The position numbers were made by a program, and so were the translations under genes. The notes below the pieces were generated by a model. That model ran no database searches. It worked only from the letters and a program-made list of their open reading frames with translations, and was not told the origin of the DNA. From Prochlorococcus marinus subsp. marinus str. CCMP1375 (GTDB taxonomy: Bacteria; Cyanobacteriota; Cyanobacteriia; PCC-6307; Cyanobiaceae), in the NCBI RefSeq assembly GCF_000007925.1, contig NC_005042.1, positions 1,612,001 through 1,676,000 on the forward strand: DNA of 64,000 bases, in the 5' to 3' direction. The stretch's first letter is position 1; every line of letters starts with the position of its first letter. Below, piece by piece: positions 1-8,234 of this stretch.

Positions 1-1059
1 AACAATCAAAGCTGAGCGACTCGCTGGGTCTAAAGGGTTGATTACCGAGAGATCCATTCCAGCACCAACTAAAACAAAGAAAATTGTTGCGAATAAAGAT
101 ACGAGAGGTAGAACAGATTGCTGAATTGCATGATTATTTTTTGAGCTACTCAGAATCAAGCCAGCAGCAAATGCACCCAAAGCAGCTTCAAGACCAATTG
201 CTGTAGCTACAAAACAACTAAGAACCAAAATCACAAAAGAAGCTACTACTACCGCTCCTGGAGCCTTAAGCCTATCTAACAACCAATCAAAAGCTGGCGC
301 TGCAGTTCTGCTTAAGCCAATGGGTGCTATTACAAAAACTGTTGCTGCAACAACAAGTTTCACAATTGGGGCAATTTCTAATGAACCACCTGTTGCCAAA
401 GCTACTACAACCGCAAGAATAACAATTCCAAGAATGTCATCAAGAACAGCTGCTCCAATAACTATCTGTCCTTCACGAGTCTTTAGATAGCCAAGCTCTC
501 CAAAAACACTTGCTGTTATACCAATACTTGTAGCTGTCATAGAAGCACCAGCAAATATTGCAGGTATTAAATCGACATGAAAAATAAACATCAATCCCAA
601 TGTTCCAAATGCAAACGGCAATATCACACCTGCCATAGCAACAGTGAAGGCTTGGGTGCCAACTGCAACAAGCTCTTCTAATTCACTTTCTAAACCTGTT
701 AGAAATAGCAATGCATATAGACCCAGAGTCGCAACAGCTTGCAAAGAGGGAAAAGTCTCAAAATACAAATCTGGCACTGCTTCTTTAGGTATCGAGGCAA
801 GAGAACTAATTATATTGATCAAACCATTATTTAAAGAAGCATGAGCACTTGGTGGTATCAGCAAATGCAGGCCAGAAGCACCTATTAAGACACCTGCCAA
901 AAGCTCTCCAACAATTGTTGGCAAACTCAATCTGACTAAGATCTCAGCCAATGTTCTTGCTGCAACAAATATCAAAAGAAATCTAATTACACCGATTAAT
1001 GTTTCTGCAACCTCTATATCGTGAGTGCTCAGAACAGAAATTACTGGTGAAAACAACAT
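1..1059 (-). CDS. Cation/proton antiporter (CPA family), partial at left edge
   Basis: The reading frame starts with ATG at 1059 and stays open for 353 residues to base 1, so the C-terminus lies outside the window. It is very hydrophobic, with about ten predicted membrane segments. It has the family pattern of a Na+(K+)/H+ exchanger membrane domain: a conserved LPTIVGELLAG stretch near residues 46-56 and an Asp-Asp pair at residues 207-208 (in AAVLDDILGI), the expected ion and proton binding site of CPA2/NapA/KefB-like proteins. It should exchange monovalent cations for protons across the plasma or thylakoid membrane. Whether it carries a C-terminal TrkA or USP domain cannot be seen, so the exact ion and subfamily stay open. 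Confidence 0.88.
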   Translation of the reverse strand, partial: MLFSPVISVLSTHDIEVAETLIGVIRFLLIFVAARTLAEILVRLSLPTIVGELLAGVLIGASGLHLLIPPSAHASLNNGLINIISSLASIPKEAVPDLYFETFPSLQAVATLGLYALLFLTGLESELEELVAVGTQAFTVAMAGVILPFAFGTLGLMFIFHVDLIPAIFAGASMTATSIGITASVFGELGYLKTREGQIVIGAAVLDDILGIVILAVVVALATGGSLEIAPIVKLVVAATVFVIAPIGLSRTAAPAFDWLLDRLKAPGAVVVASFVILVLSCFVATAIGLEAALGAFAAGLILSSSKNNHAIQQSVLPLVSLFATIFFVLVGAGMDLSVINPLDPASRSALIV

Positions 1060-1223
1060 GATTTAATTGTTCAATCCTTTATTAAGAACTTAAATTACTC
1101 GATAGACAGTCTCTTAAGAACTCACCATAGAAAAGAACTGTAGGAAATCAGGTGTTGATCTGAAGTTACTCAAGATCTGAATCCAAAAGCTTGGCTAGCG
1201 TCCTTCAATATAAAACTCTACCC

Positions 1224-3746
1224 ATGAGCAGCTCTCAGCCTAAAGATCTGCGTCTGCCTACTCCTGGATGTTACGCAGATCCAATCAAAGCTGGCATTGA
1301 TGCAGATGCAGTCTTTGATGGAATGACTGAGCATCTATTTTTTAGCCTTGGGAAACTTGCTACAACAGCTAGTCTCAGAGATCTTTATATGGCATTGAGC
1401 TATGCAGTAAGAGATAGATTGATGACTAGATACCTTGCATCACAAGAAGCAATACGTGCAAAGCCACAGAAAACAGTAGCTTATTTGTCTGCAGAATTCT
1501 TAATTGGACCTCAATTAAACAATAATTTACTCAATCTAGGAATTACAAAAGAAGCAGAAGAAGCAGTAGGAAGATTTGGAATTGAATCGCTTAGTCATAT
1601 TCTTGAGGTAGAAGAAGAACCAGGCTTAGGTAATGGTGGTTTAGGAAGACTGGCAGCTTGTTACATGGAATCACTTGCCAGCTTGCAAGTTCCCGCAATT
1701 GGATATGGCATTCGTTATGAATTTGGTATTTTCAATCAACTGATAAGAGATGGATGGCAAGTTGAAGTAACAGATAAATGGCTCAAAGGAGGTTGGCCCT
1801 GGGAATTACCACAGCCTGATGAATCATGCTTTGTAGGATTTGGAGGTCGTACAGAAAGTTATGTAGATGAGAAAGGGAAATATCGCTCGCGCTGGATTCC
1901 ATCAGAACATGCTATAGGGGTTCCTCATGACATTCCTATTCTTGGATATAGAGTAAACAATTGTGATCGCCTACGTTTATGGAGGGCAGATGCAACTGAA
2001 AGTTTTGACTTTTATGCTTTCAATATTGGTGATTATTATGGCGCAGTAGAAGAAAAAGTGGCTTCGGAAACAATTTCCAAAGTGCTCTATCCAAACGACG
2101 GAACTGATGAAGGTAGACGTTTAAGACTTAAGCAGCAACACTTTTTTGTTAGCTGTTCTCTGCAAGACATGTTGAGAAGTTTAGAAAAAAGAGGAATTGA
2201 AGTTGAAGACTTTTCAGAGCATTGGACAGTCCAACTCAATGACACGCACCCAGCCATTGCAGTTGCAGAATTAATGCGACTACTAATAGACCATTACCAT
2301 TTTGAATGGGAAAAAGCTTGGCACATCACTACAAGCTCAGTTGCATATACAAATCACACGCTTCTCCCAGAAGCATTAGAAAAATGGGATTTAGATTTAT
2401 TTAGTAGCCTCCTTCCAAGACACTTAGATTTAATTTACGAAATCAATAAAAGATTCTTACAACAAGTTCGCCTACGTTATCCAGGTAATGATTTGATTTT
2501 AAGAAAACTCTCAATAATTGATGAAGATGGTTGTAAAGCAGTGCGAATGGCTCATTTAGCAACAATTGGCGCACATCATGTAAATGGAGTGGCTGCCTTA
2601 CATTCTGATCTAATTAAAAGACAATTAATGCCTGAATTTGCTGAATTATGGCCAGAGAAATTTACAAACATTACTAATGGCGTAACTCCTAGAAGATGGG
2701 TTGGCCTTGCTAATCCTGAACTGTCTTCTCTTTTGGATAAAGAAGTTGGTAAAGATTGGATTACCAACATGGAATTACTTAAAAAACTTGAACAAAAAGA
2801 AAATGATTCTGGATTCCTAGAATTGTTTTCTAAAACAAAACTATCAGGGAAAAGAAAATTAGCTGGATATATTCATAGACAAACAGGTGTTTTAGTTGAT
2901 CCATCAAGCTTGTTTGATGTTCAAGTTAAACGAATCCATCAATATAAACGTCAACATTTAAATGCTCTACAAGTGATTGCCCAATATCTGCGAATTAAAA
3001 ATGGAGTAGATCAAGACATTGCTCCAAGAACTGTAATCTTTGGAGGCAAAGCAGCGCCTGGTTATTTCATGGCAAAACTGATGATTCGATTCATTAATGG
3101 AATTGCTGACGTTGTTAATGCAGATCCTGATATGGATGGTCGTCTGAGAGTTGTTTTCTTACCTGACTACAATGTAAAACTTGGCGAGCAAGTTTATTCA
3201 GCTACTGACTTATCAGAACAAATTTCAACGGCTGGTAAAGAAGCATCTGGAACTGGAAATATGAAATTCGCAATGAATGGTGCGCTGACTATTGGAACAC
3301 TTGATGGAGCAAATATAGAAATTAGAGATCGTGTTGGATCAGAAAATTTCTTTTTATTTGGAAAAACAGAGAGTGAAATCGTAGAGCTGAGAGAAAATCA
3401 ATATGACCCTAAAACTTATATAAGCAATTGTAAGGAATTATCTGAAGCTTTAAGACTAGTCGAAGTAGGCCATTTCAGTAATGGAGATAGTGAGTTATTC
3501 CTCCCATTAATAAACAGCCTAACTGGCAGTGATCCATTTTTTGTCATGGCAGACTTTGCTGACTATCTACGTGCACAAGATGAAGTAAATAAAGTTTGGA
3601 AAAATCCTCAAAAATGGAATCGTATGGCGCTTCTAAATACTGCTAGATCTGGATTCTTCTCTTCAGATAGATCGATTAAAGAATATTGCAAATCAATCTG
3701 GAAAGTTAAACCATTAGATGTAGAAATATCTTGTGATATCAATTAA
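1224..3746 (+). CDS. glgP: Glycogen phosphorylase
   Basis: This enzyme releases glucose-1-phosphate from glycogen by phosphorolysis, feeding stored carbon back to metabolism in the dark. The protein of about 840 residues matches the family along its whole length. The PLP-attachment region EASGTGNMKFAMNG lies near residue 675, and Lys681 is the expected Schiff-base lysine. The N-terminal GLGNGGLGRLAACYMES and the WEKAWHITT / THPAIAVAELMRLL blocks are also typical. I chose ATG at 1224. An in-frame TTG at 1191 would add 11 residues, and neither has a clear ribosome binding site. It faces an unknown gene tail to tail only seven bases away. Function is confident; the start is less so. Confidence 0.97.
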   Translation: MSSSQPKDLRLPTPGCYADPIKAGIDADAVFDGMTEHLFFSLGKLATTASLRDLYMALSYAVRDRLMTRYLASQEAIRAKPQKTVAYLSAEFLIGPQLNNNLLNLGITKEAEEAVGRFGIESLSHILEVEEEPGLGNGGLGRLAACYMESLASLQVPAIGYGIRYEFGIFNQLIRDGWQVEVTDKWLKGGWPWELPQPDESCFVGFGGRTESYVDEKGKYRSRWIPSEHAIGVPHDIPILGYRVNNCDRLRLWRADATESFDFYAFNIGDYYGAVEEKVASETISKVLYPNDGTDEGRRLRLKQQHFFVSCSLQDMLRSLEKRGIEVEDFSEHWTVQLNDTHPAIAVAELMRLLIDHYHFEWEKAWHITTSSVAYTNHTLLPEALEKWDLDLFSSLLPRHLDLIYEINKRFLQQVRLRYPGNDLILRKLSIIDEDGCKAVRMAHLATIGAHHVNGVAALHSDLIKRQLMPEFAELWPEKFTNITNGVTPRRWVGLANPELSSLLDKEVGKDWITNMELLKKLEQKENDSGFLELFSKTKLSGKRKLAGYIHRQTGVLVDPSSLFDVQVKRIHQYKRQHLNALQVIAQYLRIKNGVDQDIAPRTVIFGGKAAPGYFMAKLMIRFINGIADVVNADPDMDGRLRVVFLPDYNVKLGEQVYSATDLSEQISTAGKEASGTGNMKFAMNGALTIGTLDGANIEIRDRVGSENFFLFGKTESEIVELRENQYDPKTYISNCKELSEALRLVEVGHFSNGDSELFLPLINSLTGSDPFFVMADFADYLRAQDEVNKVWKNPQKWNRMALLNTARSGFFSSDRSIKEYCKSIWKVKPLDVEISCDIN

Positions 3747-3753
3747 ATAGAGT

Positions 3754-4329
3754 TTAACTTTTATCAGGCAAGTCTGGTGTCTGGTGAAGAAGTCGGTTCA
3801 ATCTTAAGCGATCTGGATTTAATGGATCAGGAGCTAATTCACCAGCCAGTTCTCTAAATTTATCTTCAATAGTTTCTGGAACTTTGACATCAAAAACTTT
3901 CTCCATTAACACCTCAATTGAAAAAAGGTGAGCATTAATATTTTCAAGATCAGACAAAGCTTGTTGTATAGCTTCATCGGGCTTTTCTTCAAGAGGAATC
4001 AAATTAGATGTTTCTGAAACATCTTCATTAAGTTTTGAATTATATTGTTTCTGTAAATCCTCTAATACTCTTCCAGACAAGGTTCTAAAGGATTGAAGTG
4101 ATGCCCAATTTAACTCTTGCTGTTGACGAAGAGTTGGGAATTCTCTGACCATACGGTCATGTTCTCTATAGAACCTTTGACAGTCAGGACATTGGCAGGG
4201 CTCTTCGGGCACCATTATCCAAATTGATTCAATACCATCATGCCATCTTGACGGCCTTGAAACGAAAAATCTAGAAATATCTTTAAACCTGATCTGATTC
4301 CTCGGAACTTTCAGGGATAGGTACTTCAA
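3754..4329 (-). CDS. Conserved hypothetical protein with CxCxxC motif
   Basis: Unrecognised protein of up to 191 residues. It has a short N-terminal basic region, then a cysteine cluster CQCPDC at about residues 45-50 that could bind zinc or another metal. A helical, glutamine- and glutamate-rich remainder (about 65-170) follows and may form a coiled coil. There is no signal peptide or membrane segment. The longest frame begins with TTG at 4329 and overlaps the upstream unknown gene by 47 bases. The next ATG (Met39) would remove the conserved-looking RPSRWHDGIESIW segment, so the true start is unresolved; a TTG or another rare codon is possible. The two genes probably share a transcript. I do not assign a function. 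Confidence 0.7.
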   Translation of the reverse strand: MKYLSLKVPRNQIRFKDISRFFVSRPSRWHDGIESIWIMVPEEPCQCPDCQRFYREHDRMVREFPTLRQQQELNWASLQSFRTLSGRVLEDLQKQYNSKLNEDVSETSNLIPLEEKPDEAIQQALSDLENINAHLFSIEVLMEKVFDVKVPETIEDKFRELAGELAPDPLNPDRLRLNRLLHQTPDLPDKS

Positions 4330-4579
4330 TACTTGTTACGACTTGTATAACATCTCTTAATCTCATTGAATCGGCAAACCATCCCATAGCTTGTTCTGTA
4401 TCACCACGCGATTCTGCTTCAGTCGCTTGATCTTCGTGGGCTTCTGCTAAAAGAGCAAGCCAGCAAAGACATCTTGCTTGCACAACAGAAAGATCTAAAT
4501 CAGTTGGTTGAGATTTTGCAATGTGCTCACTCTCTTGCTGCACCAAGAGACGAAGTCGTAAATCATGAAGCTGTGTCAT
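4283..4579 (-). CDS. Hypothetical protein, small helical
   Basis: Unrecognised soluble protein of 98 residues. It is almost entirely predicted helix, acidic at the C-terminus (PIPESSEESDQV), and has a TPR-like flavour in the middle (LALLAEAHEDQATEAESRGDTEQAMGW) without a full repeat. The start at ATG 4579 is supported by AGAGG about five bases upstream; a longer version starting at 4600 is possible. It sits just upstream of the CxCxxC protein and overlaps it, suggesting a co-transcribed pair. No function can be given from sequence. Confidence 0.7.
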   Translation of the reverse strand: MTQLHDLRLRLLVQQESEHIAKSQPTDLDLSVVQARCLCWLALLAEAHEDQATEAESRGDTEQAMGWFADSMRLRDVIQVVTSIEVPIPESSEESDQV

Positions 4580-4670
4580 CGAACCTCTTTCCGTATTCAC
4601 ACGCTAGCGAGAGAGTGTGGGTTTTGGCCACCCACTACATGTAGCTTATGCAACTATTTTTAGCATTTAC

Positions 4671-4743
<73 letters not shown>

Positions 4744-4781
4744 ACTGGAAGGATTCCCTCCTGCAAGGCATTATGGAATCT

Positions 4782-5168
4782 GAAAGCAGGAGAGGTGATC
4801 GCAATCGAGATTTATCGCGTTTCCGCAATAAACTCTCGGTTGAGGAAAGTCCGGGCTCCCAGATGGTCCAACTTGCTGGGTAACTCCCAGTGCGGGTGAC
4901 CGTGAGGATAGTGCCACAGAAACACACCGCCGATGTCTCATAGAGCACAGGCAAGGGTGCAAAGGTGCGGTAAGAGCGCACCAGCAGTATCGAGAGGTAC
5001 TGGCTTGGTAAACCCCGGTTGGGTGCAAGGCAAAGGTTTTAGGATGACCATTTTGCCTATTTCCTATTTAAAGCCGCTCGAGGCTGTTGGAGACAACAGT
5101 CCCAGATAGATGATCACCCACTAACCAATTTTGGATAGTGAACAGAACCCGGCTTACTTCCTGCTTTC
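4782..5168 (+). ncRNA. rnpB: RNase P RNA (bacterial type A)
   Basis: This is the catalytic RNA that trims 5' leaders from pre-tRNAs. The conserved 5' core GAGGAAAGTCCGGGCTCC is present at 4842-4859 and the matching 3' core ACAGAACCCGGCTTA near 5142-5156. The terminal P1 helix closes GAAAGCAGG (4782-4790) with CCTGCTTTC (5160-5168), which sets both ends to within a few bases. The length of about 387 is usual for cyanobacteria. It is transcribed divergently from tRNA-Arg. Confidence 0.96.
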
Positions 5169-5216
5169 TTTCAAAATTTAATTCTAACAATCAATAAACG
5201 CATTTAATAATGCAAT

Positions 5217-5966
5217 ATGACTAAAAAAGACATAGTTTCAATAGTTTCAAAAGAAAGAGCTGAGGAAATCTATGGATTGTTGACGCAAAGTAACCTGCAT
5301 TCTTCAGATATAGAAGTAATCAAAAAAAACGAAGATTACTGTTTAAAAATACTTAACGAAGCCCTAACACATACATCTTTTAACTTATCAATCAATCATG
5401 AAAGATTAGAATTTCAAGGTGATGCGGTTCTACGGCTGGCTGCTTCTGAATACATTCAATCACACTTCCCTAAACTATCAGTTGGAGACAGGTCTGCATT
5501 AAGAGCACAATTAGTCAGTGACAGATGGCTGGCAAAAGTAGGTTACAAAATAGGTATTAAAACAACAATGCTTATAGCCAACAAAGCATTAAAAGATGAA
5601 GCTGCAACTGACACTATATGTGCAGAAGGTACTGAGGCTTTAATAGGAGCTTTGTACGAATGCTTAAGGAACATAGATGCAATACAAAATTGGCTGGAGC
5701 CATATTGGAATATTGAAAGCGAGGAGGTACTTGCAGATCCACATAAACAAAATGAGAAGTCAGCACTTCAAGAGTGGAGTCAGGGTCAGGGATTAAACAA
5801 ACCTATCTACACAATCAAGGAAATTTCAAAGCAACATGGTGATTTAAAGAGGTTCTATTGCACAGTTCATATACAAAATGATTTTAGAGGCGAAGGCTGG
5901 GGGAGCTCACGAAAAAAAGCTCAAAAAGAAGCAGCAAAAGAAGCTCTGAAAAAGTTGACCAACTAA
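5217..5966 (+). CDS. rnc: Ribonuclease III
   Basis: Double-strand-specific endoribonuclease that processes rRNA precursors and structured mRNAs. The 249-residue protein has an N-terminal catalytic domain with the signature HERLEFQGDAVL (residues 61-72), supplying the metal ligands Glu65 and Asp69. A C-terminal double-stranded-RNA-binding domain spans about 172-248 and ends in the basic GSSRKKAQKEAAKEAL helix. The second metal motif reads AEGTEAL at 136-142. Glu137 stands where most family members have Asp (Asp114 in E. coli), while Glu140 matches the essential Glu117. The stop overlaps the end of the opposing ndhS gene by four bases. No ribosome binding site is visible before the ATG. Confidence 0.95.
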   Translation: MTKKDIVSIVSKERAEEIYGLLTQSNLHSSDIEVIKKNEDYCLKILNEALTHTSFNLSINHERLEFQGDAVLRLAASEYIQSHFPKLSVGDRSALRAQLVSDRWLAKVGYKIGIKTTMLIANKALKDEAATDTICAEGTEALIGALYECLRNIDAIQNWLEPYWNIESEEVLADPHKQNEKSALQEWSQGQGLNKPIYTIKEISKQHGDLKRFYCTVHIQNDFRGEGWGSSRKKAQKEAAKEALKKLTN

Positions 5967-6148
5967 ACCAATTCCAATTCATTGATAGGAATGGTTAATA
6001 ATTTATCCCAATTACCACCTTCAAAAAGCACAGCTGCTTTATTTTCCGCAATACGCTGAACAAAACCTTTATATCCATTGTAAATGGAACTAGGGTTATT
6101 AACCTTGACTGAAGATCCAGGCAAGATAATGCCTTCTGAATTATTCAA
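5963..6148 (-). CDS. ndhS: NDH-1 complex subunit S (NdhS, DUF3252/SH3-like)
   Basis: A 61-residue protein that closely follows the small NdhS subunit of the cyanobacterial NDH-1 complex. The core runs ILPGSSVKVNNP...GYKGFVQRI...KAAVLFEGGNWDKLLTIPINELE, the SH3-like fold known as DUF3252. In characterised cyanobacteria NdhS sits on the peripheral arm and helps ferredoxin donate electrons for cyclic flow around photosystem I. It is short for the family (about 65-70 residues) but looks complete. It converges on rnc with a four-base overlap. The assignment is by remembered family sequence, not a search. Confidence 0.85.
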   Translation of the reverse strand: MNNSEGIILPGSSVKVNNPSSIYNGYKGFVQRIAENKAAVLFEGGNWDKLLTIPINELELV

Positions 6149-6195
6149 AATTTAAATGAAATCACTATTTATTTTAATTCTATTCAAAATAAATC

Positions 6196-6726
6196 ATGTG
6201 TAAAAAGATTATTTGGTTAACCATTGGAAAAATCGTTGCTCCTCAAGGCTTGAGTGGCAAGGTAAGAATTAATCCAAGTAGTGATTTTCCAGAACGATTT
6301 ATCAAATCAGGTGATAGATGGTTGCAATACGATAATGAAGAACCTCAAAAAATCCAATTAAATTCTGGAAGACAGATTCCTGGTAAATCAATTTATGTTG
6401 TTGAGTTTCAAGGAATAGATGATAGAGAAAAAGCAAAAGCGCTAGTAGGAAAAAAATTATTAATTGATTCATCTCATAGACCGACTCTTGCTCCAGGAGA
6501 ATTCCATCTCCTAGATCTTCTTGGATTAAAGGTCAGATTGAAAAATGATCATAGAGAAATAGGAGAAGTTACTAATTTAACTAGTGCTGGTAATGACCTA
6601 TTAGAAGTAAGATTATTATCAGGCAAAAAAGTTTTAGTTCCCTTTGTGAAAGAAATTGTTCCAGAAATCAAGCTTCAGGAAGGCTGGTTAATGGTTTGTC
6701 CTCCCCCAGGTCTATTTGATCTTTAA
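6196..6726 (+). CDS. rimM: Ribosome maturation factor RimM
   Basis: Assembly factor for the 30S subunit that binds ribosomal protein S19 and the 16S rRNA head. The 176 residues divide into the N-terminal RimM domain (about 7-85, starting TIGKIVAPQGLSGKVRI) and a C-terminal PRC-barrel (about 98-172). The ending GWLMVCPPPGLFDL is typical. The usual partner trmD is not adjacent. manC follows on the same strand after 48 bases. Confidence 0.95.
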   Translation: MCKKIIWLTIGKIVAPQGLSGKVRINPSSDFPERFIKSGDRWLQYDNEEPQKIQLNSGRQIPGKSIYVVEFQGIDDREKAKALVGKKLLIDSSHRPTLAPGEFHLLDLLGLKVRLKNDHREIGEVTNLTSAGNDLLEVRLLSGKKVLVPFVKEIVPEIKLQEGWLMVCPPPGLFDL

Positions 6727-6774
6727 ACAATTACTAAAGTTTTGCACAATAGAATTCATGAATGAGATCAAAAA

Positions 6775-8211
6775 GTGACACAAAGTTCTTTAATCCCAGT
6801 AATACTCTGTGGCGGCTCAGGTACTAGGCTTTGGCCGTTATCACGAGAAAGTTATCCAAAACAATTTTGGGATCTTACAGGCGATAGCAATAAGACACTT
6901 TTACAACAAACTCATCAACGCATCCAAAACATTAGGGGGCTTCAAGAGCCTTATTTAATTTGCAATGAAAAACATCGCTTTATAGTTGCCGAACAAATGA
7001 GAGAAATAAATGTTCAACCACAAGCAATTTTCCTTGAACCAGTAGGTAGAGATACAGCACCAGCAGTCACAATAGCTGCATTAAAGGCACAAGAAAAAGG
7101 AGAAGACCCTTTACTTCTGGTTCTATCTTCAGACCATATAATTGCAAATAATGAGAATTTTACAAAAGCAATCGATGAAGGTCGTCAAGCCGCAGAATCA
7201 GGAAAACTTGTAACCTTTGGAATATATCCAACTGCTCCCGAAACTGGATATGGATATATAGAAGCAACCGAAAATGATAACAAATCATTAATAGCATTAC
7301 CTATTAAAAGATTTGTAGAGAAGCCTGATCTCAAAACTGCTGAACAATTTCTTAAAGACAGTCGATTCACATGGAATAGTGGAATGTTTCTTTTCAAAGC
7401 CAGTGTCATTCTTCAAGAAATTGAACGGTTCTCTCCTGAGATACTTAGTCATTGCAAAAAAGCACTGAAAGATAATTCAAAAGATCTAGATTTTCTGAGA
7501 CTAAATGTCCAAGCATTTCATAAATGTCCTAGCCTCTCAATTGATAAAGCAGTAATGGAAAAAACGAACTTAGGTGCTGTACTTCAACTAAATGCGGGAT
7601 GGAATGACATAGGCAGTTGGCAATCACTTTGGGAGACATCCACAAAAGACAAAAATGGTAATGTCCTTAAAGGAAAAGTAATTTTAGAAGATAGTAAAAA
7701 TTGTTACTTACGGAGTGAAAAGCGTTTAGTAGTTGGACTTGGTGTGAAAGATTTAATTGTTGTAGAAACTGATGATGCAGTTCTTGTTGCAGATCGCCAA
7801 CAATCTCAAAAAGTAAAATCAATAGTTGCAACACTAAAAAACAATAAAAGTGCTGAAGCAAAAGCACATACAAAGATTTATAGGCCTTGGGGTCATTACA
7901 CTTCCATAGTCCAAGGTAAAAGATGGCAAGTAAAAAAAATTGAGGTCAAATCAGGGGCTAGTCTTTCATTACAAATGCATCACCATCGTTCCGAACATTG
8001 GGTAGTCGTCAAAGGTACTGCCTTAGTAGAGCGTGATGGAGAAAAACAATTATTAGAAGAGAATCAAAGTACTTATATACCTCTAGGATGTAAGCATAGA
8101 CTGACTAATCCAGGTAAAATACCCTTGGAATTAATAGAAGTGCAAAGTGGTGCATATATTGGAGAAGACGATATCGTGAGAATTGATGATAATTATGGAC
8201 GTAAAAATTAA
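6775..8211 (+). CDS. manC: Mannose-1-phosphate guanylyltransferase / mannose-6-phosphate isomerase
   Basis: Bifunctional enzyme making GDP-mannose for surface polysaccharide. The N-terminal nucleotidyltransferase domain opens with the loop LCGGSGTRLWPLSRES (about residues 11-26) and contains FVEKPD. The C-terminal type II phosphomannose isomerase cupin (about 365-475) includes YRPWGHYTS and the metal-binding stretch LQMHHHRSEHWVVVKG. The length of 478 is normal. The start is GTG at 6775. It ends tail to tail with glmS, 23 bases apart. Confidence 0.95.
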   Translation: MTQSSLIPVILCGGSGTRLWPLSRESYPKQFWDLTGDSNKTLLQQTHQRIQNIRGLQEPYLICNEKHRFIVAEQMREINVQPQAIFLEPVGRDTAPAVTIAALKAQEKGEDPLLLVLSSDHIIANNENFTKAIDEGRQAAESGKLVTFGIYPTAPETGYGYIEATENDNKSLIALPIKRFVEKPDLKTAEQFLKDSRFTWNSGMFLFKASVILQEIERFSPEILSHCKKALKDNSKDLDFLRLNVQAFHKCPSLSIDKAVMEKTNLGAVLQLNAGWNDIGSWQSLWETSTKDKNGNVLKGKVILEDSKNCYLRSEKRLVVGLGVKDLIVVETDDAVLVADRQQSQKVKSIVATLKNNKSAEAKAHTKIYRPWGHYTSIVQGKRWQVKKIEVKSGASLSLQMHHHRSEHWVVVKGTALVERDGEKQLLEENQSTYIPLGCKHRLTNPGKIPLELIEVQSGAYIGEDDIVRIDDNYGRKN

Positions 8212-8234
8212 TTTATATCTTATAAAAATATCTT

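Noticed and set aside
5200-5213. Small hairpin GCATT-TAAT-AATGC just before the rnc start codon
   Set aside because: Only five base pairs; too weak to claim autoregulation of the kind known for E. coli rnc.
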